A DNA stretch of 14,914 bases from an uncultured Ruminococcus sp. (GCA_902766305.1 CACXDE010000143.1:1-14914); one strand, 5' to 3'. Positions 7,371 through 14,514 are shown, counted from the first letter of the stretch. Program-made: numbers and translations. Notes: generated by a model not told the origin, from the letters alone.

Positions 7371-8729
7371 TTAATTTTTCAGACTCTGCATAGGTGCCGG
7401 AATGCGGCCGCCCCTTGCGATAAATCTCGAAGGTGACTTCATATTTACATCCATGATAGGACCGCTGCCTAAAAGTCCGCCGAAATTGAGTTCTTCTCCT
7501 GCCTGTTTGCCTATCGCCGGAATAAGTCTTACAGCTGTGGTTTTTGAATTTACCATACCTATAGCGGCTTCATCAGCTATTATACCTGAAATAACATCAG
7601 CCGGTGTATCGCCGGGTATAGCTATCATATCCAGACCAACAGAACAAACAGCAGTCATTGCTTCAAGCTTTACTATAGACAAAGCCTTGCTTCTTGCGGC
7701 TTCTATCATACCGGCATCTTCTGTAACAGGAATAAATGCGCCAGAAAGACCGCCGACATGAGACGAAGCCATTACGCCGCCTTTTTTAACTGCGTCATTG
7801 AGCAGCGCAAGACAAGCGGTAGTTCCATGAGCGCCGCACTGTTCAAGTCCCATTTCTTCAAGAATATATGCAACGCTGTCGCCTATCGCCGGAGTAGGCG
7901 CAAGAGACAGGTCTACTATACCGAACGGAACACTCAGACGCTTTGAAGCTTCCTTGGCAACAAGCATACCGGCTCTTGTAATCTTGAATGCTGTTTTCTT
8001 TACAATATCAGCAACCTCTGTGATATTGCAGTCTCCTGCCTTGGCAAGCGCTGCCCTTACAACGCCCGGACCTGATACGCCTACATTTATAACGCAGTCT
8101 GCTTCTCCCGGTCCGTGGAAAGCGCCAGCCATGAATGGGTTATCCTCCGGCGCATTGCAGAACACAACAAGCTTAGCCGCACCGATACAATCCCTGTCTG
8201 CTGTAAGCTCGGCTGTTTTGCGGATAACATAACCCATCTTCCCTACAGCGTCCATATTTATTCCTGCTTTTGTACTGCCGATGTTTACGGAAGAACAAAC
8301 TCTTTCCGTAACGTTCAGTGCCTCCGGAATACTTTCGATAAGCGCATAGTCGCCCTGAGAAAAGCCCTTATGTACAAGTGCGCTGTAGCCGCCGACAAAA
8401 TTAACGCCTACAGTTTTTGCCGCCCTGTCAAGAGTCTGCGCAAATTTCACAGGATTTTTTGTCGGACAGGCGGCTGCAAGCATTGCAACAGGTGTAACAG
8501 CTATTCTTTTGTGTATTATCGGAATACCGTAATCCTTGCTTATATCCTCGCCTGTTTTTACAAGGTCTTTCGCATATCTGCAAATCTTGTCATACACTTT
8601 ATTGCAGGCCTTGTCTATATCCTCATCAATACAGTCAAGAAGAGATATACCCATTGTGATAGTTCTCACATCAAGGTTCTCATTCTCGATCATATTTATA
8701 GTTTCAAGTATATCATGTGAATTGATCAT
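7371..8729 (-). CDS. DUF711 / UPF0210 family protein
   Basis: 452-residue cytoplasmic protein, full length for the family, whose biochemical role is unknown. Family structures are related to the alpha/beta barrel of pyruvate formate-lyase, but no glycyl-radical loop is evident here. Visible family features are the N-terminal [18 protein letters not shown], the glycine-rich [14 protein letters not shown] (about 216-229), [19 protein letters not shown] (about 269-287), and the C-terminal [17 protein letters not shown]. It follows the ACT gene by 31 bp, the usual partnership. The ribosome site is unclear: GAAGG touches the ATG and GAGAGG lies 11 bases away, so translation may rely partly on readthrough from the ACT gene. 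Its stop overlaps a downstream ATG as TAATG. Confidence 0.93.
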   Translation of the reverse strand: MINSHDILETINMIENENLDVRTITMGISLLDCIDEDIDKACNKVYDKICRYAKDLVKTGEDISKDYGIPIIHKRIAVTPVAMLAAACPTKNPVKFAQTLDRAAKTVGVNFVGGYSALVHKGFSQGDYALIESIPEALNVTERVCSSVNIGSTKAGINMDAVGKMGYVIRKTAELTADRDCIGAAKLVVFCNAPEDNPFMAGAFHGPGEADCVINVGVSGPGVVRAALAKAGDCNITEVADIVKKTAFKITRAGMLVAKEASKRLSVPFGIVDLSLAPTPAIGDSVAYILEEMGLEQCGAHGTTACLALLNDAVKKGGVMASSHVGGLSGAFIPVTEDAGMIEAARSKALSIVKLEAMTAVCSVGLDMIAIPGDTPADVISGIIADEAAIGMVNSKTTAVRLIPAIGKQAGEELNFGGLLGSGPIMDVNMKSPSRFIARGGRIPAPMQSLKN

Positions 8730-8760
8730 ACCTTCGATATCCTCTCTTTTTTGAAATCAG

Positions 8761-9030
8761 TTAAATGGTGTGCATTGCGTTGAACAGGTCTTCGTGCATT
8801 ACTATAACCTTAACTCCCATTTCCTCTCCCTTTTCTGCAAGCTGATCTGCAAGCTGGGCAAACGGAACAGTAATATTTGTTATATCAACAAACATTATCA
8901 TAGCAAACATACCCTGAAGAACGGACTGAGTTACTTCAAGAATATTAGCGCTGACCGCCGCACATTCATTCGATACCTTTGCAAGTATCCCCACATTATC
9001 CTTACCCAAAACAGTTATTACTGCATTCAT
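8761..9030 (-). CDS. ACT domain protein, UPF0237 family
   Basis: 89-residue protein made of a single ACT domain. The beginning MNAVITVLGKDNVGILAKVS is the classic first strand and helix with the ligand-loop sequence GKDNVGI (9-15), followed by the second strand ANILEVTQSVLQGMFAMIMFVD. ACT domains often bind amino acids or other small ligands as dimers; the ligand of UPF0237 is not established. The gene begins with ATG 9030, GGAGG at seven-base spacing, and is first in the operon with DUF711, a pairing seen across Firmicutes and archaea. Identification is firm, function is open. Confidence 0.93.
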   Translation of the reverse strand: MNAVITVLGKDNVGILAKVSNECAAVSANILEVTQSVLQGMFAMIMFVDITNITVPFAQLADQLAEKGEEMGVKVIVMHEDLFNAMHTI

Positions 9031-9058
9031 AACATAACCTCCGATATTTTTTTCATCT

Positions 9059-9086
9059 GCAAACCGGCATAAAAATTGCCGTCTGC
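9059..9086 (-). promoter_or_regulatory. 5' leader stem-loop of the ACT-DUF711 operon
   Basis: On the minus strand, GCAGAC-GGCA pairs with TGCC-GTTTGC across an A/T loop (ATTTTTA), giving about ten base pairs with one bulged G. It begins only about five bases after the predicted transcription start, in a leader of about 60 nt. That position suits a 5' mRNA stabiliser. I see no T-box or known riboswitch core. Confidence 0.55.
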
Positions 9087-9097
9087 TTCACACATAC

Positions 9098-9126
9098 ATT
9101 ATACCACATCATTTATAATTTGTCAC
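9098..9126 (-). promoter_or_regulatory. Extended -10 promoter of the ACT-DUF711 operon
   Basis: Minus-strand -35 GTGACA (9121-9126), 17-bp spacer, -10 TATAAT (9098-9103) preceded by TGG, an extended -10. Transcription would start near 9091, upstream of the leader stem-loop. Confidence 0.8.
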
Positions 9127-9137
9127 TCTTTTTCAGG

Positions 9138-9186
9138 AGTTATCAGTTGGAAGTTATAAGTTGGAAGCCGTCAGTTGTCAGTTGTA
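9138..9186. repeat. Heptamer array, consensus AGTTGGA / AGTTGTA
   Basis: Seven phased 7-bp units: AGTTATC, AGTTGGA, AGTTATA, AGTTGGA, AGCCGTC, AGTTGTC, AGTTGTA. The AGTT core is kept in six of seven. It ends at the edge of the larger dispersed element that follows. Confidence 0.85.
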
Positions 9187-9193
9187 AGCGACC

Positions 9194-9411
9194 CCATTCT
9201 GAGGAGCGAGGGGTTGTTAAGAGTGGGGACGCTTTTTGACTTGCCGGCAATGATGCGCTCTGAGATAAAAAAACAAAGCGACGAAAAATCTTTCTGGTTA
9301 CGCTGGTTTGTGGTAAAGATTCTTCGCCGCACTAATGATGACAAGAGAGCTGGTTCGTGATAAAGATTCCTCACTTCGTTCGGAATGACAGGGGCAGCGT
9401 TCAGAATGACA
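9194..9411 (+). repeat. Dispersed intergenic element, copy 1
   Basis: Non-coding element of about 218 bp. It shares with 11601-11772 (opposite strand) the blocks CATTCTGAGGAGCG at its left end, CGCTTTTTGACTTGCCGG in the middle, a central AAGCGACGAA-AATCTTT block, and a right end related to GATTCCTCACTTCGTTCGGAATGACA broken over its core (9366-9390). Short open frames on both strands here (9171-9374 minus, 9175-9360 plus) follow the repeat and have no ribosome site or family, so I do not call them. Between genes this is the main content of 9031-9443. Confidence 0.75.
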
Positions 9412-9413
9412 AC

Positions 9414-9443
9414 ACTCTGAGCTCTGAACCCTGGTCTCTGAGC
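9414..9443. repeat. Heptamer array abutting the DUF4179 stop codon, consensus RCTCTGA
   Basis: Units ACTCTGA, GCTCTGA, ACCCTGG and TCTCTGA, then a partial GCTTAAT that runs into the stop codon (9444-9446) of the neighbouring gene. Same unit type as the arrays at 11823-11878 and 14466-14636. Confidence 0.75.
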
Positions 9444-10844
9444 TTAATCTGTTATTTTGTTGCCGTTGATTGTGATAGAGCTTATTTCTGACGGGTCAGT
9501 TATTACCCACTTGCTTACATTTTCATCAGCTGTACTACAATAGGTAAGAGTTATTACATAATGCTCCTCATAATTGTGGTTGAGAGCTATTTTTGCGCTT
9601 ATAGTTTTGCCGTTTGTAAGAGCTACCTTTACATCGGGTGATACAGACATAAGTCCTGAAAAGCTTTCGTATTTATCAGCGTTTTCCGGTACAGTGAAGT
9701 CAAGCTCCAGGTCTGTGCTGAGAGAACCGGCTGTTATACTGCTGATCTTGTAATCAATGCCGTTTTCACCCTTGAATGTATCACTGACAGGTGAAAGCTT
9801 TTTTGTATTGCTCTTATAATTCAGCTTTACAGAAAGATCATAGTCAACACTAATCTCTTTTTTAGTTGCCACTACCATACTGTAGTCATGGAATGTAATA
9901 ACCTGATTATCACCCAGCGTACCAATGTTTTCTGATATAGCGGAGTTAAGCTTCCTGTAATTTCCGGCAAACCTTGCATAGTCTTCCATATTGTCCGCAT
10001 TGAAAATAACCTTATCTATCTGATAGATATAGAGATTCTTGTCCTCTGCCTTCATTGTTTCGCCCTTGAGACTCTGGAAAAGACCGCTGTCAATATGACT
10101 GCTGAGATAGCAGTTTATGGTCTTGCTGTCTGCCATTTCATAATCTGCAAAGCAGGGATAGGGTGTATCAAAGGGGGCTCTGAACCAGATACTGTGAGAT
10201 ATCTCAGCCTTTGCGTCATTGTCAAATTCAGATCCGGTAGTGTCTGCTATATCATATCCTACAGTATGCCAGATCTTCGCTTTGACTGTCGGTATATTGC
10301 CCACTGAGATTTCCTTATCCGGGTCGATATCCAGTACATCTTCCTCATACTCACGGCAGGTCTTGTCATAGTAATTGTAGTAATTGTTTGTTTCTATGAA
10401 AGCATCCTTACCCGGTTCAATAATATCAGAACCGTCTGCATTTGATATTCTGAGAAGTGATACCATATTTGTATCATCTCCTGTGATACCCATAAATTCA
10501 CACTTGAAGCTGTCTGCAACAGTCAGATCTACATCACTGCCGGGATAAAGATTGTTCACCATATTGCCGGCGCTGTGTTCGCCGATAAAACTGTTTATTC
10601 CGCCAAGTGCGCCGGCTGTAACTGTTCCGGCTGCCAAAGCTGTTATTACTGCTGCTGCTAATATTACGGGAAGCTTTTTTCTTGTTTTCATGGATTTTTT
10701 TCCGCCTTTCTTTGTATCTTCTGAGAGCTTTTTGTGTACGTTTGCGATAACCAGTTCAGGGTCTGTTTCATATGCCGGAGCTATAGTGCTTTCATCTATT
10801 CCGTCAGGTGTTTTTTCAAGCACGTCAAATATTGTCTTTTTCAT
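9444..10844 (-). CDS. DUF4179-type membrane protein, probable anti-sigma factor
   Basis: 466-residue single-pass membrane protein encoded directly after an ECF sigma factor. Residues 1-57 are cytoplasmic and charged (EKTPDGIDESTI, ELVIANVHKKL), a membrane span lies at 58-80 (LPVILAAAVITALAAGTVTA), and the remaining ~385 residues are predicted outside the cell and rich in beta strands. The conserved GGINSFIGEHSAGN region just after the span is typical of DUF4179 proteins, which usually lie beside ECF sigma genes in Clostridia. Start ATG 10844 overlaps the sigma stop as ATGA, implying coupled translation. I infer that the cytoplasmic tail holds the sigma factor and the outer domain senses an envelope signal; no ligand can be read from the sequence. 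No extracellular catalytic motif is apparent. Confidence 0.75.
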   Translation of the reverse strand: MKKTIFDVLEKTPDGIDESTIAPAYETDPELVIANVHKKLSEDTKKGGKKSMKTRKKLPVILAAAVITALAAGTVTAGALGGINSFIGEHSAGNMVNNLYPGSDVDLTVADSFKCEFMGITGDDTNMVSLLRISNADGSDIIEPGKDAFIETNNYYNYYDKTCREYEEDVLDIDPDKEISVGNIPTVKAKIWHTVGYDIADTTGSEFDNDAKAEISHSIWFRAPFDTPYPCFADYEMADSKTINCYLSSHIDSGLFQSLKGETMKAEDKNLYIYQIDKVIFNADNMEDYARFAGNYRKLNSAISENIGTLGDNQVITFHDYSMVVATKKEISVDYDLSVKLNYKSNTKKLSPVSDTFKGENGIDYKISSITAGSLSTDLELDFTVPENADKYESFSGLMSVSPDVKVALTNGKTISAKIALNHNYEEHYVITLTYCSTADENVSKWVITDPSEISSITINGNKITD

Positions 10845-11389
10845 AGTACCAAACCTCTTTCTGCAAGTAATTTTTTCAGCTTATCCTTTGCTCTTGACAG
10901 CCTTGTACGCACCGTCTGGGCATTCATACTCATTATCTCGCCTATCTGTTTCGAGTTCTGATAGTAGTAATATCGTCTCAGTATCAGTTCTCTGTCCGGC
11001 TCGCCTATTTCATTTATTGCGTCATAGAGTATCATGCTTGCCTGTTTTTCTTCGATATCGTTTGTCAAAAGGAAATCCGACTCAGCTGACACATCATCTA
11101 TGTTAATAACCTTGTTATGCTTTACTGAATCCCTCAGCCTGTTTTTTGTCTTGTTTTTAGCTATCTGACAGATATATGCTTTCAGCTTTCCGGCTTCAAG
11201 CTTGTCTGTGTTGTACCACATTGCTATGAATGTGTCTTCGGTAAGCTCCTCAACATCTTCGGCTGTAAGGCTGTTTCCGCCCAAGTTGCTGATTACTGCA
11301 CTTACAAGCCTTGCATACTGTCTTATAGCGTCATCAAGAGCATCGCTGTCCTGCTGTTTAAGTCTCTGTATCAGAATACCTTCATCCAT
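10841..11389 (-). CDS. ECF-type RNA polymerase sigma factor
   Basis: Sigma-70 family regulator of the extracytoplasmic-function type, 182 residues. Region 2 spans about residues 18-85 (LVSAVISNLGGNSLTAEDVEELTEDTF, MWYNTDKLEAGKLKAYICQIAKNKTKN), and region 4 spans about 118-178 with EPDRELILRRYYYY and a helix-turn-helix QIGEIMSMNAQTVRTRLSRA. No region 1.1 or 3 is present. A longer frame starts at ATG 11401, but that ATG itself contains the GGAGG placed five bases before ATG 11389, so 11389 is preferred. It overlaps the DUF4179 gene by four bases. The pair is flanked on both sides by repeat elements. Confidence 0.93.
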   Translation of the reverse strand: MDEGILIQRLKQQDSDALDDAIRQYARLVSAVISNLGGNSLTAEDVEELTEDTFIAMWYNTDKLEAGKLKAYICQIAKNKTKNRLRDSVKHNKVINIDDVSAESDFLLTNDIEEKQASMILYDAINEIGEPDRELILRRYYYYQNSKQIGEIMSMNAQTVRTRLSRAKDKLKKLLAERGLVL

Positions 11390-11446
11390 ATGTACCTCCA
11401 TACCGTTTCCTGCTGCATCGTTGTTTTTTGTCCTTTCACTTTATAT

Positions 11447-11470
11447 AACACTGTTTGCTGCTGTAGTGTT
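11447..11470. promoter_or_regulatory. Inverted repeat upstream of the sigma gene, possible operator or autoregulated promoter
   Basis: On the minus strand, AACACT and AGTGTT form perfect 6-bp arms separated by 12 bp. The left arm follows TGAAAC, which resembles an ECF -35 core, and the right arm runs into TATATA. I cannot match a standard -10 at standard spacing, so the promoter itself is unresolved. The site lies about 60 bp upstream of the sigma start. Confidence 0.35.
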
Positions 11471-11491
11471 TCACGATTTGAAAATTTTTTA

Positions 11492-11533
11492 ACTCCACAC
11501 TCCACTCTTCACACTCCACACTCTTCATGTTCC
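11492..11533. repeat. Heptamer array, consensus ACTCCAC
   Basis: Six phased units: ACTCCAC, ACTCCAC, TCTTCAC, ACTCCAC, ACTCTTC, ATGTTCC. It sits between the sigma upstream region and the terminator, and its consensus is one base from the ATTCCAC array in the ATPase operon. Confidence 0.8.
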
Positions 11534-11539
11534 AAGTAC

Positions 11540-11569
11540 AAAAAAACCGCCCCGGAAGGCGGTTTTTTT
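11540..11569 (-). terminator. Bidirectional intrinsic terminator
   Basis: CCGCC and GGCGG form a 5-bp G/C stem around CCGGAA, flanked by seven A on the left and seven T on the right, which can extend the stem to 12 bp. It works on either strand. Its likely client is the minus-strand lipoprotein gene, whose stop lies 312 bp away across the repeats. Confidence 0.88.
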
Positions 11570-11600
11570 GATAAAGTTATAAGTTGACATCTTGAGAATC

Positions 11601-11772
11601 TGTCATCCTTAGCCCCCACTGTCATCCTGAGCGCAGCGAAGGATCTTCTTTCATAGACTTGCAGGAAAGATTCTTCGTCGCTTCGTTTTTGAAAAAATTG
11701 CAGCGCATAATTTCCGGCAAGTCAAAAAGCGGCACGGCTTTGAACAACAGGGACGCTCCTCAGAATGACAGG
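11601..11772 (-). repeat. Dispersed intergenic element, copy 2 (inverted relative to copy 1)
   Basis: About 172 bp. Read on the minus strand it begins CATTCTGAGGAGCG, then CCGCTTTTTGACTTGCCGG, AAGCGACGAAGAATCTTTCC, and ends in TTCGCTGCGCTCAGGATGAC, in the same order as copy 1 at 9194-9411. The TCCTGAGCGCAGCGAAGGAT-type end is a motif I recall from many bacterial genomes. With the arrays on either side it accounts for most of the 11402-11881 gap. Confidence 0.75.
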
Positions 11773-11822
11773 TTGAAGAAGCCTTTAGAACAACAAAAGA
11801 AGAAAGAAGTCTGATGTGTCAT

Positions 11823-11878
11823 GCTCTGAGCTCTGCACTCTTAGCTTTGAACTTTGAACTTATTATTCATTATTCGAA
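11823..11878. repeat. Heptamer array abutting the lipoprotein stop, consensus GCTCTGA to ACTTTGA
   Basis: Eight phased units drifting from GCTCTGA and GCTCTGC through GCTTTGA and ACTTTGA to ACTTATT and ATTCATT. It ends three bases before the lipoprotein stop codon (11882-11884). The first 35 bases match the reverse complement of 14480-14514 at 30 of 35 positions by hand alignment. Confidence 0.82.
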
Positions 11879-11881
11879 ATA

Positions 11882-12931
11882 TCAATCAGAAAAAATCTCT
11901 GAAAGCTCTGAAAGATTGATCTTGCTTGTCTCTTTTTCTTTGTATCCGTCGGGTATTATCAGTTCTTCGCTGTCTATCTCGGACGAAATTACGTTGATGT
12001 TTATATCGTACTTTTTGTCCTCTGATTCAATATGAATTACCTTGATGATATTTTCCTCGTCAAAATAACAGGTCACTTTGGATGATGTGGTCTTTGTTAC
12101 AGTTTCTGTTTTTTCAGAGGATTCTTCTTTCTTGCTTTCAGACTTTGAATTGTCGTTTTTCTTAGCGTCAACCTTTTTCTTTGTCTCTGTAGTCTGTGTT
12201 ACATCATATCTTTCAAATTTATAATCCTTGTAGCCGTATTCTTCCTCACCGCTGTCAGCAAGCTTTATTTCAGTGGTCTGTGTTGTGTTCAGAATTTCAT
12301 CTGTATCAAGATCACCGACAACATCTCCCGCTATATCCTTGATATTCTCAACTATACGGCTTGCTTGTCCGCTGCTGTCGGAGGACGCTTCGCTTTCAAG
12401 CTTGCTCAGCTGTTCAGCCGTCTGCAATACCTTGTAAGTCTTTCTTCTGGTATTCATCGAAAAAACACCATCGCTGTTTTTCAGAATATCGAAGGATATC
12501 ATACTCATACCAAGGTTAACACGTATATCCTTGTCGGCATTTTTTGTCAGTATTACATCAATACTTCCGATAGAAGAAAGATCGTAAGACGATGATTCAG
12601 AGTTTTTACTGCTCTTTTTGCTGCTCTCATCCTTGCTGCTGTCTTCTTCATCATCATTCACCTGTTCCAGCGAGAACTCAAGCTGTAGATTTTTACTTTC
12701 AATCTGCTTTACAGCGTATTGTGTAAGCGGTCCGAGGTCGTTAACATTCATTTTTTCCTCAACTAATTTTTTGATATCAGGGTCGACATCAATTTCAGGC
12801 ATTTTTGTTTCTTCAGAAACCTCTGCGACTGACTCCGTGTCCGAACTATCTTTTTTGTCGTTTTCACCTGAGCAGGCTGCTAATGGAAACACAAGTGCTG
12901 CGCTGAGAAGTATAGTGAAAAGCTTTTTCAT
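11882..12931 (-). CDS. Secreted lipoprotein of unknown function
   Basis: 349-residue protein with a lipoprotein signal peptide: basic MKK, a hydrophobic stretch, and the lipobox LAAC at 17-20, so cysteine 20 should be lipid-anchored outside the cell. The mature part has strand-rich segments (GSIDVILTKNADKDIRVNLG, FERYDVTQTTETKKK, KVTCYFDEENIIKVIHIES) reminiscent of LolA-like or sensor-like lipoproteins, but I cannot assign a family. Two low-complexity Ser/Lys/Glu/Asp stretches (92-117 and 247-285) look like flexible linkers or loop expansions. It is monocistronic: its own promoter upstream, a terminator 312 bp downstream. An AAAGGAG ribosome site lies ten bases before ATG 12931. Confidence 0.8.
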   Translation of the reverse strand: MKKLFTILLSAALVFPLAACSGENDKKDSSDTESVAEVSEETKMPEIDVDPDIKKLVEEKMNVNDLGPLTQYAVKQIESKNLQLEFSLEQVNDDEEDSSKDESSKKSSKNSESSSYDLSSIGSIDVILTKNADKDIRVNLGMSMISFDILKNSDGVFSMNTRRKTYKVLQTAEQLSKLESEASSDSSGQASRIVENIKDIAGDVVGDLDTDEILNTTQTTEIKLADSGEEEYGYKDYKFERYDVTQTTETKKKVDAKKNDNSKSESKKEESSEKTETVTKTTSSKVTCYFDEENIIKVIHIESEDKKYDININVISSEIDSEELIIPDGYKEKETSKINLSELSEIFSD

Positions 12932-12985
12932 GATATGACAACTCCTTTATACTAATATTATGATTCCAACTTTCCATTATATTCG

Positions 12986-13015
12986 ATTATAACACAAACT
13001 CAGTTATTTTGTAAA
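12986..13015 (-). promoter_or_regulatory. Promoter of the lipoprotein gene
   Basis: Minus-strand -35 TTTACA (13010-13015), 18-bp spacer, -10 TATAAT (12986-12991) preceded by TGT, an extended -10. Transcription would start near 12979, about 48 nt before the ATG. Confidence 0.72.
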
Positions 13016-13043
13016 GGTGCTTCTGCATATATTATAGAACCTG

Positions 13044-13058
13044 CCAGCGTGACGCTGG
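13044..13058 (+). promoter_or_regulatory. Stem-loop in the intergenic region before the symporter
   Basis: CCAGCG and CGCTGG form a perfect 6-bp stem with a TGA loop. The next T-run (13074-13080) is 15 bases away on the plus strand, too far for a classic terminator. It lies between the lipoprotein promoter and the symporter start; role unknown. Confidence 0.45.
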
Positions 13059-13095
13059 ACCCTTAATGTGAGACTTTTTTCTTTTAGCAAAGTTT

Positions 13096-13118
13096 TTGGC
13101 AACGCCGCCAACTATAAT
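13096..13118 (+). promoter_or_regulatory. Stem-loop next to a TATAAT box before the symporter
   Basis: TTGGC (13096-13100) and GCCAA (13107-13111) pair around a six-base loop, immediately followed by TATAAT at 13113-13118. No good -35 is found 16-18 bp upstream of that box, so the symporter promoter is only tentatively placed here. If real, the start site would be near 13125, with a leader of about 33 nt. Confidence 0.35.
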
Positions 13119-13157
13119 TTTACACTAAGTAGAACCTGATAACTGCGGAGAGATGCT

Positions 13158-14468
13158 ATGGAATATCTATACAAGCTCAACAATACCATAAACGGAATAG
13201 TATGGGGACCATTTATGCTTACTGTACTTCTGTGTACAGGAGTTTACTATACTGTGAAGCTTCGTTTTTTTCAGATAAAGGGCTTCAGAACCTGGTGGAA
13301 AAATACATTTTTATCCCTGTTCGGAAATAACACCAAAAATAACGGAAGCGGTCTGTCTCCTCTTAGTGCAGTGTCTGCCGCACTTGCCGGAGCTATTGGC
13401 ACAGGAAATATTGTGGGTGTTGCCGGCGCAATAACTCTTGGCGGAGCAGGAGCAATATTCTGGATGTGGACAGCGGCATTTTTCGGCATGGGTGTCATAT
13501 ATGCTGAAAACTACCTTGGCATTATTTACAGAAAAAAGACGGAAACCGGCTATACAGGCGGACCTATGTATTATATTGAAAAAGGTCTGCACTGTAAATG
13601 GGCTGCAATCCTTTTTTCTGTATTCTGTACCTTAGCAGCATTCGGAATGGGAAATATGACTCAGGCAAATTCTATTTCCGGCGCACTTAAAACAGGCTTC
13701 GGGACAGATACTGCCGTCAGTGGAATAATACTTACAACACTTGTCGGACTTATCATTTTCGGCGGTATCGGAAGGATAGTATCAGTCACTGAAAAAATCG
13801 TACCTTTCATGGCTGTAATATTTTTCATTGCTTCGATAATAGTGCTGTCAATCAATATAAAAAACATCCCCTGCGCCTTTGCAAAAATATTTGTTCAGGC
13901 TTTTGATCTCAGATCAGCTGCTGGCGGCTTTATGGGATACGGTATGTCGAGGGCGTTCAAATACGGTATATCCCGTGGAGTATTCTCAAACGAGGCCGGA
14001 CTCGGAACATCACCGATAGTATACTCTGCCGCTGAAAACGATGATCCTCATATACAGGGAATGTGGGGGATTTTTCAGGTATTCATAGATACGATTGTAA
14101 TGTGTACGCTTATGGCACTGTGTATTATCTGCTGCGGACTTGATGAAAGCGGAATGAATGGTATCGAACTGAGTACAGCGGCGTTTGAAAGCGTAATAGG
14201 TTACAGCGGCAGAATATTTGTTTCCGCATCTATTGTGCTTTTCGCCTTCGCAACTCTTATATCATGGTGTTTTTACGGAGAAAAAAGCTTTGAATATCTG
14301 ACCGGAGGAAGATTTACGAAGATATACCGCATTGTGTACATGGCGGCTGTTTTCGCCGGCAGCATAATGAGTCTTGATCTTGTATGGGAAATTTCCGACA
14401 CCTTCAACGGGCTGATGGCTGTACCAAATTTAGCTGCCCTCATCCTTCTGCGCAAAAAAGTTAAATAG
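13158..14468 (+). CDS. Sodium:amino acid (alanine/glycine) symporter, AGCS family
   Basis: Membrane carrier of 436 residues, slightly shorter than most AGCS members, with about ten to eleven predicted spans. It takes up alanine or glycine (some homologues glutamine) with sodium. The family signature GGAGAIFWMWTAAFFG is at 95-110, preceded by GAIGTGNIVGVAGAI (78-92) and followed by GYTGGPMYYIEKG (131-143). The second conserved block RGVFSNEAGLGTSP is at 273-286. ATG 13158 has GGAG at seven-base spacing. It is the only full-length plus-strand gene here and is divergent from the lipoprotein. The TAG stop forms the first bases of a heptamer array. Substrate choice between alanine, glycine and glutamine cannot be read from the sequence. 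Confidence 0.95.
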   Translation: MEYLYKLNNTINGIVWGPFMLTVLLCTGVYYTVKLRFFQIKGFRTWWKNTFLSLFGNNTKNNGSGLSPLSAVSAALAGAIGTGNIVGVAGAITLGGAGAIFWMWTAAFFGMGVIYAENYLGIIYRKKTETGYTGGPMYYIEKGLHCKWAAILFSVFCTLAAFGMGNMTQANSISGALKTGFGTDTAVSGIILTTLVGLIIFGGIGRIVSVTEKIVPFMAVIFFIASIIVLSINIKNIPCAFAKIFVQAFDLRSAAGGFMGYGMSRAFKYGISRGVFSNEAGLGTSPIVYSAAENDDPHIQGMWGIFQVFIDTIVMCTLMALCIICCGLDESGMNGIELSTAAFESVIGYSGRIFVSASIVLFAFATLISWCFYGEKSFEYLTGGRFTKIYRIVYMAAVFAGSIMSLDLVWEISDTFNGLMAVPNLAALILLRKKVK

Positions 14469-14514
14469 CTCAGATTAAATAGCTCAGAGCTAAGAGTGTA
14501 GTGCTCAGAGCATG
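14466..14514. repeat. Heptamer array overlapping the symporter stop codon
   Basis: Seven phased units beginning at the TAG stop: TAGCTCA, GATTAAA, TAGCTCA, GAGCTAA, GAGTGTA, GTGCTCA, GAGCATG. The reverse complement gives the same GCTCTGA-type unit as the other arrays. It is inverted relative to 14602-14636. Confidence 0.8.

Noticed and set aside
8115..8720. 201-residue plus-strand frame antisense to DUF711
   Set aside because: Shadow frame of a full-length conserved gene; no recognisable domain and no start signal.
8400..8729. Glycyl-radical enzyme interpretation of the DUF711 protein
   Set aside because: The fold is related to pyruvate formate-lyase, but the RVSGY-type glycyl-radical loop is not seen and no activase gene is nearby.
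9031..9091. T-box or amino acid riboswitch in front of the ACT gene
   Set aside because: The leader is only about 60 nt, with one simple stem-loop, no T-box sequence and no terminator/antiterminator pair.
9171..9374. Opposing short frames (67 and 61 residues) over the copy 1 repeat
   Set aside because: Both lie within a dispersed non-coding repeat, overlap each other, and lack ribosome sites. Such frames are often annotated as hypothetical proteins by default.
10552..11106. 184-residue plus-strand frame across the sigma/DUF4179 junction
   Set aside because: Ser/Phe-rich antisense translation over two well-supported overlapping genes.
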